Part shown: positions 1 to 7,760 of the stretch, one piece after another
Layout: each line of letters begins with the position of its first letter
Position numbering within the stretch: the stretch's first letter is position 1
From: Anaerolineaceae bacterium
GTDB lineage: Bacteria; Chloroflexota; Anaerolineae; Anaerolineales; Anaerolineaceae
DNA length: 50,603 bases
Direction: 5' to 3'
Assembly (NCBI GenBank): GCA_019429225.1
Contig: JAHYJK010000008.1
Span: 1-50,603, forward strand
Position numbers and translations under genes: made by a program
Notes under the pieces: generated by a model
The model's database searches: none
Seen by the model: only the letters and a program-made list of their open reading frames with translations
What the model was told of the DNA's origin: nothing

Positions 1-983
1 AAATACGTGTATATTCTGCGATAAAGTTCTTTAATTGTATCTGCAGAAGTTTGTTTTCTTTTTTCTAATGACGATTCTTTCTTTTCTTCATCTTCCAGGA
101 TCTGATTTTCATGATCTCGGTAGCCCCGCCATAATTGATCCGACTGTTCTGCATCCCAGGCAATGGAGGATTTACTGCCATTTATTTCAAAGAATAACCG
201 GTTCTTATGGCCAGCACACAATTGCGAAATGCTCAGAACACCCTGAACACCATTTTCAAAATGGATCAAAATGGAAGCATAATCTTCTGAATCGATTTGA
301 ATTTCCTGCTGTTTCCCGGTTTCAGTCAATTTATATCTCTTGTCATGAAAAGTCTTGAAATCTGCAAATACTTCCAGAATGCGCAACCCACTGACATAGG
401 AAACCAGATCAAGCCAATGAGAGCCAATATCTCCAACGGTACGCAGTTGCCCGCCAACATTGGTATCCAGACGCCAGTTCCAATCAGTTGGATACAATAG
501 CCAATCCTGCAGGTAAGAGCCATGAATGATGAATGGTTTTCCAATATCACCACTACGAACAATCTCCAGCGCTTTCTGTACCATGGCTGTCATTCTGAAA
601 TTGAAATTAACAGCCGTTACCAGGTTTTTTTCTCTGCCCAATAACATCAACTCTTTCGATTCCGCTGTGTTCACGGTAAAAGGTTTTTCACAGACAACAT
701 GTTTTCCAGCTAATAAAGCGGCTTTCGCATGGGGATAATGCAAGTGATTGGGAGTTGTCAGATGAATTACATCGATCTGGTCATCATTTACCAATTCTTC
801 AAATGATTGATAAGCTTTTGCAATCCCCAGGTCTTTTGCTGCCTGTACTGATTTTTCATAAGAACTTCCCAGTATCCCAGCCACCTCGATATCGTTCCAT
901 CGTAAAGCTTTGGTATGCGCGGATCCCATCAAACCAGTGCCAACAATTCCAACATAGATATTTTCTTTCGATAATTTTTTCAT
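1..983 (-). CDS. Gfo/Idh/MocA family NAD(P)-dependent oxidoreductase (3' end cut by window edge)
   Basis: Reading leftward from ATG at 983, the frame stays open to base 1, so the C-terminus lies outside. The N-terminus has the Rossmann dinucleotide fingerprint GxGxxG (IVGTGLMGSAH, residues ~10-20). It is followed by the family EKP motif (VVCEKPFTV, ~100) and a DIGSHWLDL segment (~180) matching the D-x3-H active-site region of glucose-fructose oxidoreductase/inositol dehydrogenase relatives. About 327 residues are visible, most of the usual 330-400, and the last residues (TIKELYRRIY) resemble the typical C-terminal helix. The start is supported by GAGG 9 nt upstream. Substrate cannot be told from sequence; these enzymes usually oxidise sugars or cyclitols. 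No neighbour in the window names a pathway. Confidence 0.9.
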   Translation of the reverse strand, partial: MKKLSKENIYVGIVGTGLMGSAHTKALRWNDIEVAGILGSSYEKSVQAAKDLGIAKAYQSFEELVNDDQIDVIHLTTPNHLHYPHAKAALLAGKHVVCEKPFTVNTAESKELMLLGREKNLVTAVNFNFRMTAMVQKALEIVRSGDIGKPFIIHGSYLQDWLLYPTDWNWRLDTNVGGQLRTVGDIGSHWLDLVSYVSGLRILEVFADFKTFHDKRYKLTETGKQQEIQIDSEDYASILIHFENGVQGVLSISQLCAGHKNRLFFEINGSKSSIAWDAEQSDQLWRGYRDHENQILEDEEKKESSLEKRKQTSADTIKELYRRIYTY

Positions 984-1108
984 CGTCACCAACCTCGTGT
1001 TAAATCATTAGACATCTATTGTAGCATTTCACATGTTTTTGATAGTCATAAAGGTAACTTTTTTATCAATAAACTTGAAAATTAATAAATTATTAACTAT
1101 TAAAACCC

Positions 1109-1136
1109 TTGCATTTATTTTAAAATCATGTAAAAT
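1109..1136 (+). promoter_or_regulatory. Candidate sigma70-type promoter for the 4-TM protein gene
   Basis: TTGCAT (1109-1114), a 16-bp spacer and TAAAAT (1131-1136). The predicted start of transcription (~1143) coincides with the first base of the hairpin at 1144-1182, so the mRNA would begin with a stem-loop. Confidence 0.5.
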
Positions 1137-1143
1137 ACTAAGT

Positions 1144-1182
1144 ATCAAACGCCTGGGTGCCCCCCTCACCTTGGCGTTTGAT
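1144..1182 (+). promoter_or_regulatory. 5'-terminal leader hairpin
   Basis: A perfect 10-bp inverted repeat, ATCAAACGCC (1144-1153) and GGCGTTTGAT (1173-1182). The loop itself contains GGGTG and CACC, which can extend the stem. It lies directly before the AGGAGG ribosome-binding site (1191-1196) of the gene at 1202. No U-run follows, so it is not a terminator. A 5' stability element or protein-binding site is inferred. Confidence 0.55.
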
Positions 1183-1201
1183 TATTAAGCAGGAGGAATA
1201 A

Positions 1202-1684
1202 ATGGAAACCTTAAATCTCGTATTTTTATCATTACACAACGTGATCCGTTGGGTCGTTTTGGTGCTGGGTGTCGTGTTGGTTGTTCGTTCCATTTTGGGT
1301 TGGCTGAAAAAGTGGGATTACCAGGAACGCGATCAGAAATTAACTGCTTTTTTTCCCGGGGTATATGATTTACAGATCCTTTTAGGTATTATTCTATTCT
1401 TTTCGAAAGGATGGGGCGGCGTTCTGATGAATGCCCCTGCTGAGGTGATGAAAACAGCTGCCTTACGTTTTTTTGCAGTGGAACATTGGACTTTGATGAT
1501 CGTAGCTGCGGTTTTGATCCATATTGGGTCAGCCCAGGTAAAGAAAGCTACTGAGAGTATCAAGAAATATAAACGTGCTGCGATTTGGTTTGCGATTGCT
1601 TTGTTGTTAACACTGGCTTCCATTCCCTGGCCGGGTATGTCAGCAGCACGACCATTATTGCGCTTTTTTGGCCTCGTTTTCTAA
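1202..1684 (+). CDS. Small conserved 4-TM membrane protein, function unknown
   Basis: 160 residues with four hydrophobic segments (about 5-30, 50-68, 95-115, 126-145). I recognise the layout of an unnamed family of ~150-aa inner-membrane proteins common in Bacteroidota and Chloroflexota. Its hallmarks are LHNVIRW near the N-terminus, a polar turn before TM2 (FFPGVYDLQILLG), RFFAVEHW before TM3 and ASIPWPG near the C-terminus. The conserved His in HN and EHW face membrane segments and could ligate a cofactor, but that is inference. Strong AGGAGG Shine-Dalgarno 6 nt before ATG. The gene stands alone between its own promoter and a terminator. Confidence 0.85.
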   Translation: METLNLVFLSLHNVIRWVVLVLGVVLVVRSILGWLKKWDYQERDQKLTAFFPGVYDLQILLGIILFFSKGWGGVLMNAPAEVMKTAALRFFAVEHWTLMIVAAVLIHIGSAQVKKATESIKKYKRAAIWFAIALLLTLASIPWPGMSAARPLLRFFGLVF

Positions 1685-1696
1685 TCATTTGATGCA

Positions 1697-1730
1697 AAAA
1701 CCAGAGCTCAAAACACCGGGCTCTGGTTTT
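1697..1730. terminator. Bidirectional intrinsic terminator
   Basis: Inverted repeat AAAACCAGAGC (1697-1707) / GCTCTGGTTTT (1720-1730) with a 12-nt loop and A/T tails on both sides. It lies between the convergent genes ending at 1684 and 1754 and can serve both. Confidence 0.85.
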
Positions 1731-1753
1731 ATCAGGAATCCAGGAAGTCTGAA

Positions 1754-2431
1754 TTATTTCAGGACAGTCATTAATTCATAAGTATGCTTCAGGATCAGAT
1801 CTGCGCCAGCTCTTCGTAATTCTTTCTCTGTTCCAAAACCACATAATACACCCACAGTCTGTGCGCCGGCAGCTTTTCCAGCCCGGATATCCACGGTTGT
1901 ATCTCCAACCATCAGGCAATTTTCAGGTGCAATCCCTTTTTCCACTGCCGCTCTCAATATTGGATCAGGAAATGGTTTTGTGTAAGTACAGGTTTGTGCT
2001 GTTACAACAGATTTAAAGTAATCAGTAATATCAAATTGTCGCAGAAATGCCAGCGTGCTTTTTTCATCCCTGGCACTGACGATGGAAAGGGGATAACGTT
2101 GGTGGCAATATTGAATCAATTCCATTCCCTGAGGTACCATCCAGAAATGTTTCGGGGCACGTCCGGTTTTATGATGTGCCAACCAGTTAAATATACCGGC
2201 AACTTCATCATCCAGATGAATTCGGTCAAAAATTTCGTACACAAGATTTCCAGGCGATTCCAACACCATCACCAACCAGCGTGCCAGGATGCGCGTATCC
2301 TTTTTAGGCGAAATATATTTCAGAAACGAAAATTTCCTGGAAAACGTATCGACCCATAAATCATCGGTGTCACTCAGCGTACCATCCACATCAAAGCATA
2401 TTGCCTGAATTCGTTCAGTATCCAGGGGCAT
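1754..2431 (-). CDS. HAD-superfamily phosphatase
   Basis: 225 residues with all four HAD motifs: DxDGT (FDVDGTLSD, ~13-21) carrying the nucleophile and acid/base Asp; the Ser of SIVSARD (~115); Lys in the TKPFPDP loop (~150); and GDTTVDIRAG (~175), the metal-binding Asp pair. A helical cap sits between motifs I and II, as in phosphoglycolate phosphatase/beta-phosphoglucomutase-like subfamily I enzymes. Substrate is unknown. It is the last gene of a minus-strand run, 9 bp after the HExxH protein stop, so probably cotranscribed with the two anchored peptidases. Confidence 0.9.
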   Translation of the reverse strand: MPLDTERIQAICFDVDGTLSDTDDLWVDTFSRKFSFLKYISPKKDTRILARWLVMVLESPGNLVYEIFDRIHLDDEVAGIFNWLAHHKTGRAPKHFWMVPQGMELIQYCHQRYPLSIVSARDEKSTLAFLRQFDITDYFKSVVTAQTCTYTKPFPDPILRAAVEKGIAPENCLMVGDTTVDIRAGKAAGAQTVGVLCGFGTEKELRRAGADLILKHTYELMTVLK

Positions 2432-2440
2432 CTTTTACTC

Positions 2441-3895
2441 CTAAGGAAATTCAGGGAATTGAACTGCCAGCTTATCTGCCAGATCCGGCGAAGGGGTAAT
2501 GATCCACAGCACCTGATCTGCCTGGCGACTGACGATCACTGTTTGCGATTCCAGTTCCCAGGTCAATTTTGTATCCGTCCGTTGGTTTGTATTTCCCCAA
2601 CGTTTTATCGCATACTCCCTAAAAGCCAGCCAGTATTCATCAGCATCAGCCTGGGTGTCCCATTCGTTCAAAAATATGAGCACATCCTCATCATTTTCAA
2701 AATGGTGATAAACCAGATACTGGTCACCACCCCAACCCTCCGCTGCGGATGAGGCTCTTTCCTCTTCCAATGCCCAATCACTGGATAAGGGTTTTCCCAA
2801 TATGAGGTAGGTGTACCACTCTCCCATGGTGTTGCGATCGATTTCTTCCCATCCTTCACCTAGTAAATTGGTGAAGTCATCCAGCTCAATCTTGATGGGT
2901 TCATCCGCTGGGTAACGTTCCGGATGCAGGATTTGTTCGGTTGAAACAGGAGGATTAAGAAAAGCGTTATCAATCGCTGCATACCCGCCTTCTTCATATA
3001 ATTGGGAGACAAATTCAAGACCTTTAACGTATGGAAATATTAAATCCTCCTGTAAAAATACAGGTGTGTTGTCAAATATTGGGCTGGTGTATTCCTGATA
3101 ATATTTCAGGACTTCCTGCTTGTCTTTCAGGCTGGAGTGTTCCAGAAACCATTGTGTCTCGGTAAAATAAGCATCACCTTCCACCAGAGCAGTCACTGCC
3201 GCACAGTACTCTGAGTCAAGTTCACAAGTTTCATCCTTCAGATTCAGCCCATCATTAAGATCATATTGGGCATCCTGTAATGCATGGGTATACTCATGCG
3301 CATATGTCATTCGTTCTGGACCAGCGAAGTCTTTCCCCTGCACAATCACCATTTCTTTGGTTTCATCGTCATAGAAACCAGCGATCTGCTCGCTATAGAG
3401 TTCGACAAATAATTCATAAAGGTCATAATCTCTGTCAATCAATCCAAACAAATTGAGGATCAATGCATCCTGACGGACATCTTCTTCTGTGTAATCAACA
3501 AAAAAATCTTCCATTACCCGTTGACGTAATTCTTCTGGTGTCAAAGTTTTTCGATCCAGATCATTCGCTCGCGGTAATCCACGCAAAGCCTCAACCTCCT
3601 GCTCAATTCTTTCCATCTGTGCGAGAATATCCGCGGGAATATTGGTCTGGTTTTCCTGGGTTAAGGGTGGTTTATCCTCCCCTTCTACACCCGGATCAAG
3701 ATCAATGGTTGGGAGCGTGACAGGTTCTCTGGTCGGCGAAATGACTGATTCAACAGGATCATTCATGCTTTGAGAAGTCTCCTGTGTTTTTAAAATCGCA
3801 TAGGTTGCTCCAGAGACCACCAGAATAGCACAACAACATAATACGACCAGAACCAAGATAACAATTACAACAATCCAGATATTTTTCTTTTCCAT
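2441..3895 (-). CDS. Membrane-anchored putative HExxH metallopeptidase
   Basis: 484 residues. One N-terminal TM helix (residues ~7-36, including a CCC run) is followed by a Pro/Thr-rich linker, so the body is probably extracytoplasmic. The zinc motif HEYTH is at ~200-204 (YAHEYTHALQD), with a candidate third ligand Glu in ALVEGDA (~239), about 35 residues downstream as in gluzincins. Acidic throughout. I cannot assign it to a named peptidase family. It follows the C39-TPR gene by 8 bp and precedes the HAD gene by 9 bp, indicating an operon of two surface peptidases and a phosphatase. Substrate unknown. Confidence 0.75.
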   Translation of the reverse strand: MEKKNIWIVVIVILVLVVLCCCAILVVSGATYAILKTQETSQSMNDPVESVISPTREPVTLPTIDLDPGVEGEDKPPLTQENQTNIPADILAQMERIEQEVEALRGLPRANDLDRKTLTPEELRQRVMEDFFVDYTEEDVRQDALILNLFGLIDRDYDLYELFVELYSEQIAGFYDDETKEMVIVQGKDFAGPERMTYAHEYTHALQDAQYDLNDGLNLKDETCELDSEYCAAVTALVEGDAYFTETQWFLEHSSLKDKQEVLKYYQEYTSPIFDNTPVFLQEDLIFPYVKGLEFVSQLYEEGGYAAIDNAFLNPPVSTEQILHPERYPADEPIKIELDDFTNLLGEGWEEIDRNTMGEWYTYLILGKPLSSDWALEEERASSAAEGWGGDQYLVYHHFENDEDVLIFLNEWDTQADADEYWLAFREYAIKRWGNTNQRTDTKLTWELESQTVIVSRQADQVLWIITPSPDLADKLAVQFPEFP

Positions 3896-3903
3896 TTTCT
3901 TCC

Positions 3904-5166
3904 CTAATTCTCGTTTACATAATTAATCGCATAGATTGCATCTTCATATCCTGGACGTGCTTCTAATGCCTGCAGGAATAATTCGATCGCTTCTGCATTA
4001 TTTCCAGATCGATATTTTCCCCAGCCTTTCCAAAGCAATGCCTCCTCAGAATTGGGTGTTCGCTCCAAGGCATAATCTACCAATACCAACAAATCCTCAT
4101 TCCGCAGGGCGTGAAAATACGCCATGAATGGACTGAACTGATAGCGTAACATGCGTTGTGGCCAGCCAATCTCTCGGGCACGATCAAAAGCCAACGTCGC
4201 TTCGCGGTATTCACTGAAATATACCAGATTCGTGCCCAGATTGAACCAGGCATATACATTCTCAGGGGTATCTATGGTTTCCTGTCTGGATTTCTCCAAT
4301 GCATATTGGCGATTAGCGTCCCGATCCCAGTGTTCACCCAGAATCGATTTTACCGTTTCTTCCTGACCAGGAAGATAAATAATTGTGTATACATAATTAA
4401 AGGATTGCCATTGATTTTCAAGTAGATCATAATCGACCCAGCGATCCGCTCCATAATATGAATCCTGTCCCAGGAATGCATCCAGTTGATCGTCATATCC
4501 AGTCACCAGAAAATAATGTCCAGCCCATTTATCATCGTTCGGCCAATAGCTTTCATCAAATTTGAAGGATTCTTCAATCATGACTGGAACTCCAGCAGCA
4601 ATCAATTCCTTTAAAAGTTCAATATCGCCACCGACACGATAAATCGTCTGCAACCAACCTGCATAATTGCGCACATAATGATCCAACTCCTCCACGTTGA
4701 CATTTCTATCCTGTGGAATTGGTTTTATTAAATCAGAAATGGTGAACTGATCCCCTTCCCAGCCGTAGTAACGGAGATACATCGCCAGGGTAGCTGGTCC
4801 GCAATTGTTGATATCCTGTTTATCATAAGCGGGAGAAGATAAAAGTACCCGCTCTGGAATGGGTGTGTTGGTGGGGGTTGGTAGGCTGGTATGAACAATA
4901 ACCGGCGTCTCTGTCACCGCAGGTCTGGTGGACGTAATGGTTGCCGATGGCATAACTGCAATAGGCGTACTATTTTCTTCGGTCGCAATCTGAATAGCGG
5001 TAGGTATGGAACTGACTGGATTCAGCACACCGCGCACATAGGTTTGGAAAACTTCCCAACGCCAGGATGAGCGCAGGTTCAACCCTAACACAAAAAGCAA
5101 AAGGAATGCAACGCCTATGATGAAGGCAGCCAGTCCATAGATTCTTTTGGGAGTCCATTTAGTCAT
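3904..5166 (-). CDS. Membrane-anchored C39-like cysteine peptidase with C-terminal TPRs
   Basis: 420 residues. TM anchor at ~10-30, then a Thr/Pro-rich linker (~50-105, including PTPTNTPIPE). The papain-like C39_2 fold covers ~110-285: catalytic Cys in NNCGPATLAM (~122), His in GHYFLVTGYDD (~217) and a downstream Asp/Asn candidate in FLGQDSYYG. The last ~120 residues form helical tetratricopeptide repeats (AWFNLGTNLVYFSEYREATLAFDRA; ALLWKGWGKYRSGNNAEAIELF shows the TPR consensus). Unlike the C39 domains of bacteriocin exporters there is no ABC transporter part. First gene of a three-gene minus-strand run. There is no Shine-Dalgarno sequence; an extended -10 box ends 7 nt before the ATG, so the mRNA may be leaderless. 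Confidence 0.85.
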   Translation of the reverse strand: MTKWTPKRIYGLAAFIIGVAFLLLFVLGLNLRSSWRWEVFQTYVRGVLNPVSSIPTAIQIATEENSTPIAVMPSATITSTRPAVTETPVIVHTSLPTPTNTPIPERVLLSSPAYDKQDINNCGPATLAMYLRYYGWEGDQFTISDLIKPIPQDRNVNVEELDHYVRNYAGWLQTIYRVGGDIELLKELIAAGVPVMIEESFKFDESYWPNDDKWAGHYFLVTGYDDQLDAFLGQDSYYGADRWVDYDLLENQWQSFNYVYTIIYLPGQEETVKSILGEHWDRDANRQYALEKSRQETIDTPENVYAWFNLGTNLVYFSEYREATLAFDRAREIGWPQRMLRYQFSPFMAYFHALRNEDLLVLVDYALERTPNSEEALLWKGWGKYRSGNNAEAIELFLQALEARPGYEDAIYAINYVNEN

Positions 5167-5173
5167 GGGCTCG

Positions 5174-5182
5174 ATTCTAACA
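5174..5182 (-). promoter_or_regulatory. Extended -10 promoter for the C39-peptidase operon
   Basis: On the minus strand TGT-TAGAAT (TGn extended -10) ends 7 nt before the ATG at 5166, so transcription should begin at or next to the A of ATG. No purine-rich ribosome site lies between. Confidence 0.55.
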
Positions 5183-5282
5183 GGATTTTATGAAAATTTG
5201 ATGAGTTTATATCATCTCATCCTTGTTTTCTTCAAAGTTCAGGCGTATTCATGCATTTTCTTACAGGCAAACACACCATTTA

Positions 5283-6230
5283 TTATGGTATTTTCTGTAG
5301 AAATTGGATGATCATGGGATTGACAACTTCGGCTTTTTCATAATGGGGTAAATGTCCTGTTTCATCGATGAAAATCGATTCTACATTGGGTAAACGCTCC
5401 ATCAACTCCACAATAGCTGCATAAGATACACTCTGATCCTCTTTTCCCCACACCAATAAGGTAGGCAAGCCACTTTTATTCAAGTTTTCATACACATCCA
5501 GAGGATTGAATTTCACCAGATTGCGTATCGTGGAGAGAATAGCGTTTTTAAATCCCTTGTATTGAAGCTGCTCACGATATTTTTCCTCCCAACCTGGAAA
5601 ATTCTGTGGCTGGTAGAAATCATCCAATTGGGATTGGGGCAAATGAAAAGGTACCAGATAAACCCCCACGATCCATTCCCCCAATAAAGGCACATTCATG
5701 GGGAAAATATCCTCTTCACTGACCGGTAGAACTTCAGGAGCAATCAAGGTAACGCTTTTAATCAGATCGGGATGTTGGTTCGCAAAGGATGCGACAATTG
5801 GTCCTCCCACGGAGAGACCCATCATATGAAAAGATTCGCCTGGGATCAGTGCAGTGGTCAGGTCTGATAATTGTTGAGTGAAGAAAACGAGATCATACTC
5901 CACCTCCGGGCGATCTGAATAACCACGTCCATACAGGTCATATCTCAATACCCGGAACCCTTGTTGTACCAGTTCATCCACCATGGGATCCCACACATAA
6001 TATGGCACGGAGAACCCATGAACCAGCACCACCAATTCCCCCTCTGGGGCACCACTCAATTCATAATGAACAAACCCGTGCGATAACTCCACAAAATCAC
6101 CCGCGGTAATATTGCGAACATTTGCATCTATATTTTGTTTTTCTGGATTGAGAAAGAAAAATGCAGCCAGAACAATCAAGATAACCAGGTCAAAAAAGAC
6201 AAAGAATTTCAATAATTTTTTTGTACTCAT
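5283..6230 (-). CDS. Alpha/beta-hydrolase fold protein, membrane-anchored
   Basis: 315 residues. N-terminal TM segment (~9-27) followed by a canonical alpha/beta hydrolase. The oxyanion region is LVHGFSVPYYVWDP (~70), the nucleophile elbow MMGLSVGGP has Ser at ~143, the acid is in LLVWGKEDQSV (Asp ~265), and the His is in ETGHLPHYEKAE (~294). It resembles esterases and lipases related to BioH/MhpC, but substrate cannot be predicted. The single N-terminal helix suggests membrane attachment. AGGAAA lies just upstream of the ATG. It has its own transcription unit, separated from the C39 gene by 116 bp in which I see no clear terminator. Confidence 0.88.
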   Translation of the reverse strand: MSTKKLLKFFVFFDLVILIVLAAFFFLNPEKQNIDANVRNITAGDFVELSHGFVHYELSGAPEGELVVLVHGFSVPYYVWDPMVDELVQQGFRVLRYDLYGRGYSDRPEVEYDLVFFTQQLSDLTTALIPGESFHMMGLSVGGPIVASFANQHPDLIKSVTLIAPEVLPVSEEDIFPMNVPLLGEWIVGVYLVPFHLPQSQLDDFYQPQNFPGWEEKYREQLQYKGFKNAILSTIRNLVKFNPLDVYENLNKSGLPTLLVWGKEDQSVSYAAIVELMERLPNVESIFIDETGHLPHYEKAEVVNPMIIQFLQKIP

Positions 6231-6424
6231 CTGTTTCCTATTTAGTAATTACGGTCACAACACCATGAATTGGGGTAGAGATAATTGACAAAAGGAGGAT
6301 GAAACTTTTACCAAATTTTCCTTAATCACTTAATTATATACCCCTGAAATTAAAAATTTCTGATTGGTAAACAGGTGTTTCAATCTAATTTGGACAATTT
6401 TAGTAAACTTATTTTCAAAATTCT

Positions 6425-6433
6425 TGTTATAAT
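6425..6433 (+). promoter_or_regulatory. Extended -10 promoter directly upstream of miaB
   Basis: TGT-TATAAT, a perfect TGn-TATAAT extended -10, ends 7 nt before the ATG at 6441. The intervening AGCCCCC contains no Shine-Dalgarno. There is no good -35, as is usual for extended -10 promoters. This predicts a leaderless miaB transcript. Confidence 0.65.
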
Positions 6434-6440
6434 AGCCCCC

Positions 6441-7760
6441 ATGAAATATCATATTTGGACTGAAGGTTGTCAGATGAATGTCGCCGATTCCATGCGTGTG
6501 GCTTCATCCCTGGAAAAATTAGGTTATCACAATACGGATAAGCCAGTTGATGCAGATGTCATCATTCTGAATACCTGCGTGGTACGTCAGAGTGCTGAGG
6601 ATAAAGCAGTCGGTCGATTAAGCTCACTCAAACCACTCAAGATGAAAAACCCTGATCTGGTGATCAATCTGATGGGTTGTCTGGTTGGTGTCAAAGATAA
6701 TCCCAAACTTAAAAAACGATTTCCCTTCGTGGATGTCTTTTCTCCCCCTTCGGATCCCGCGCCTCTCATTAAGCACCTGTTGGAGAAAGAGGGCAAGTCC
6801 CACGAATTGGATGAAACGCTGGCCCGCTTTGCATACATGGATGGAGACCTGGTGATTCCGGATACCGAACAGGGAAATCTGGTTTCCAGTTTCGTTCCGG
6901 TAGTATTGGGCTGTTCGCATGCCTGTACGTACTGTATCATTCCTTATCGCCGTGGCATTGAAAAAAGCAGAGATCCTCAAGAGATTCTTTCCGATGCGAA
7001 TGCACTGGTTGCTCAAGGCGTAAAAGAAATTACCTTATTGGGACAAATTGTCGATCGTTACGGTTTGGATCAAACCGATTATCCCACCCTGGCAGGCATG
7101 TTGCGCCGTCTACACACCATTGATGGCCTGGAGCGTATTCGTTTCCTGACCTCACACCCCAATTACATGACGGATGAATTACTGGATGTGGTGGCTGAAT
7201 ATCCCAAGGTAATGCCGCACATCGAAGTTCCCATCCAGGCAGGGAATGATCAGGTTCTCGAAAACATGCATCGTGGTTATACCAATCAACAATATCGTGA
7301 ATTGGTAGCCCGAATCCGCGATCGTATTCCGGGTGTCTCCATCGCGACTGATATCATTGTCGGGTTCCCTGGTGAAACCGAAGAGCAATTCCAGGACACT
7401 TACGATCTTCTTGCTGATCTTAAACTCGATGTTGCTCATCTGGCACGCTACTCACCGCGTACAGGCACTGTATCTGCCCGTCGGATGGAAGATGATGTGC
7501 CGGATGAAGAAAAATGGCGCCGCTTCCGCTTACTGGAAGACCTTCAGGAAAGTATTGTCGCTGCAATTCATGCCAATTACCAGAAACAAACTGTACCGGT
7601 TTTGTTCGAGGAAAAAAGTAAAAAAGGACGCTGGCGCGGGCGCACCGAAACCAACAAATTGGTATTTGTCGAAAGTCAGGATGAATTGCGAGGCAAGCTT
7701 CTTCCGGTGCAAATTGATTGGACCGGTCCCTGGTCTATGTTGGGTCATCTGGTTTCTTGA
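6441..7760 (+). CDS. miaB: tRNA-2-methylthio-N6-dimethylallyladenosine synthase (MiaB-type methylthiotransferase)
   Basis: 439 residues from the chosen ATG. Adds the 2-methylthio group to i6A37 of tRNAs reading UNN codons, using two [4Fe-4S] clusters. The UPF0004 domain starts at once (YHIWTEGCQMN) with cluster cysteines at ~10, 46 (NTCVVR) and 80 (MGC). The radical-SAM motif CSHACTYC is at ~158-165, followed by the family core IPYRRG and LLGQIVDRYG. A TRAM-like tail (GRWRGRTETNKLVFVE) ends the protein. An in-frame upstream start at 6375 exists, but the extended -10 box lies inside that extension and the family begins at this MKYHIWT. Downstream M23 gene overlaps by 4 bp. Confidence 0.93.
   Translation: MKYHIWTEGCQMNVADSMRVASSLEKLGYHNTDKPVDADVIILNTCVVRQSAEDKAVGRLSSLKPLKMKNPDLVINLMGCLVGVKDNPKLKKRFPFVDVFSPPSDPAPLIKHLLEKEGKSHELDETLARFAYMDGDLVIPDTEQGNLVSSFVPVVLGCSHACTYCIIPYRRGIEKSRDPQEILSDANALVAQGVKEITLLGQIVDRYGLDQTDYPTLAGMLRRLHTIDGLERIRFLTSHPNYMTDELLDVVAEYPKVMPHIEVPIQAGNDQVLENMHRGYTNQQYRELVARIRDRIPGVSIATDIIVGFPGETEEQFQDTYDLLADLKLDVAHLARYSPRTGTVSARRMEDDVPDEEKWRRFRLLEDLQESIVAAIHANYQKQTVPVLFEEKSKKGRWRGRTETNKLVFVESQDELRGKLLPVQIDWTGPWSMLGHLVS

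Noticed and set aside
35-738. Plus-strand ORFs in the first kilobase
   Set aside because: They are antisense to the clearly conserved Gfo/Idh/MocA gene on the minus strand.
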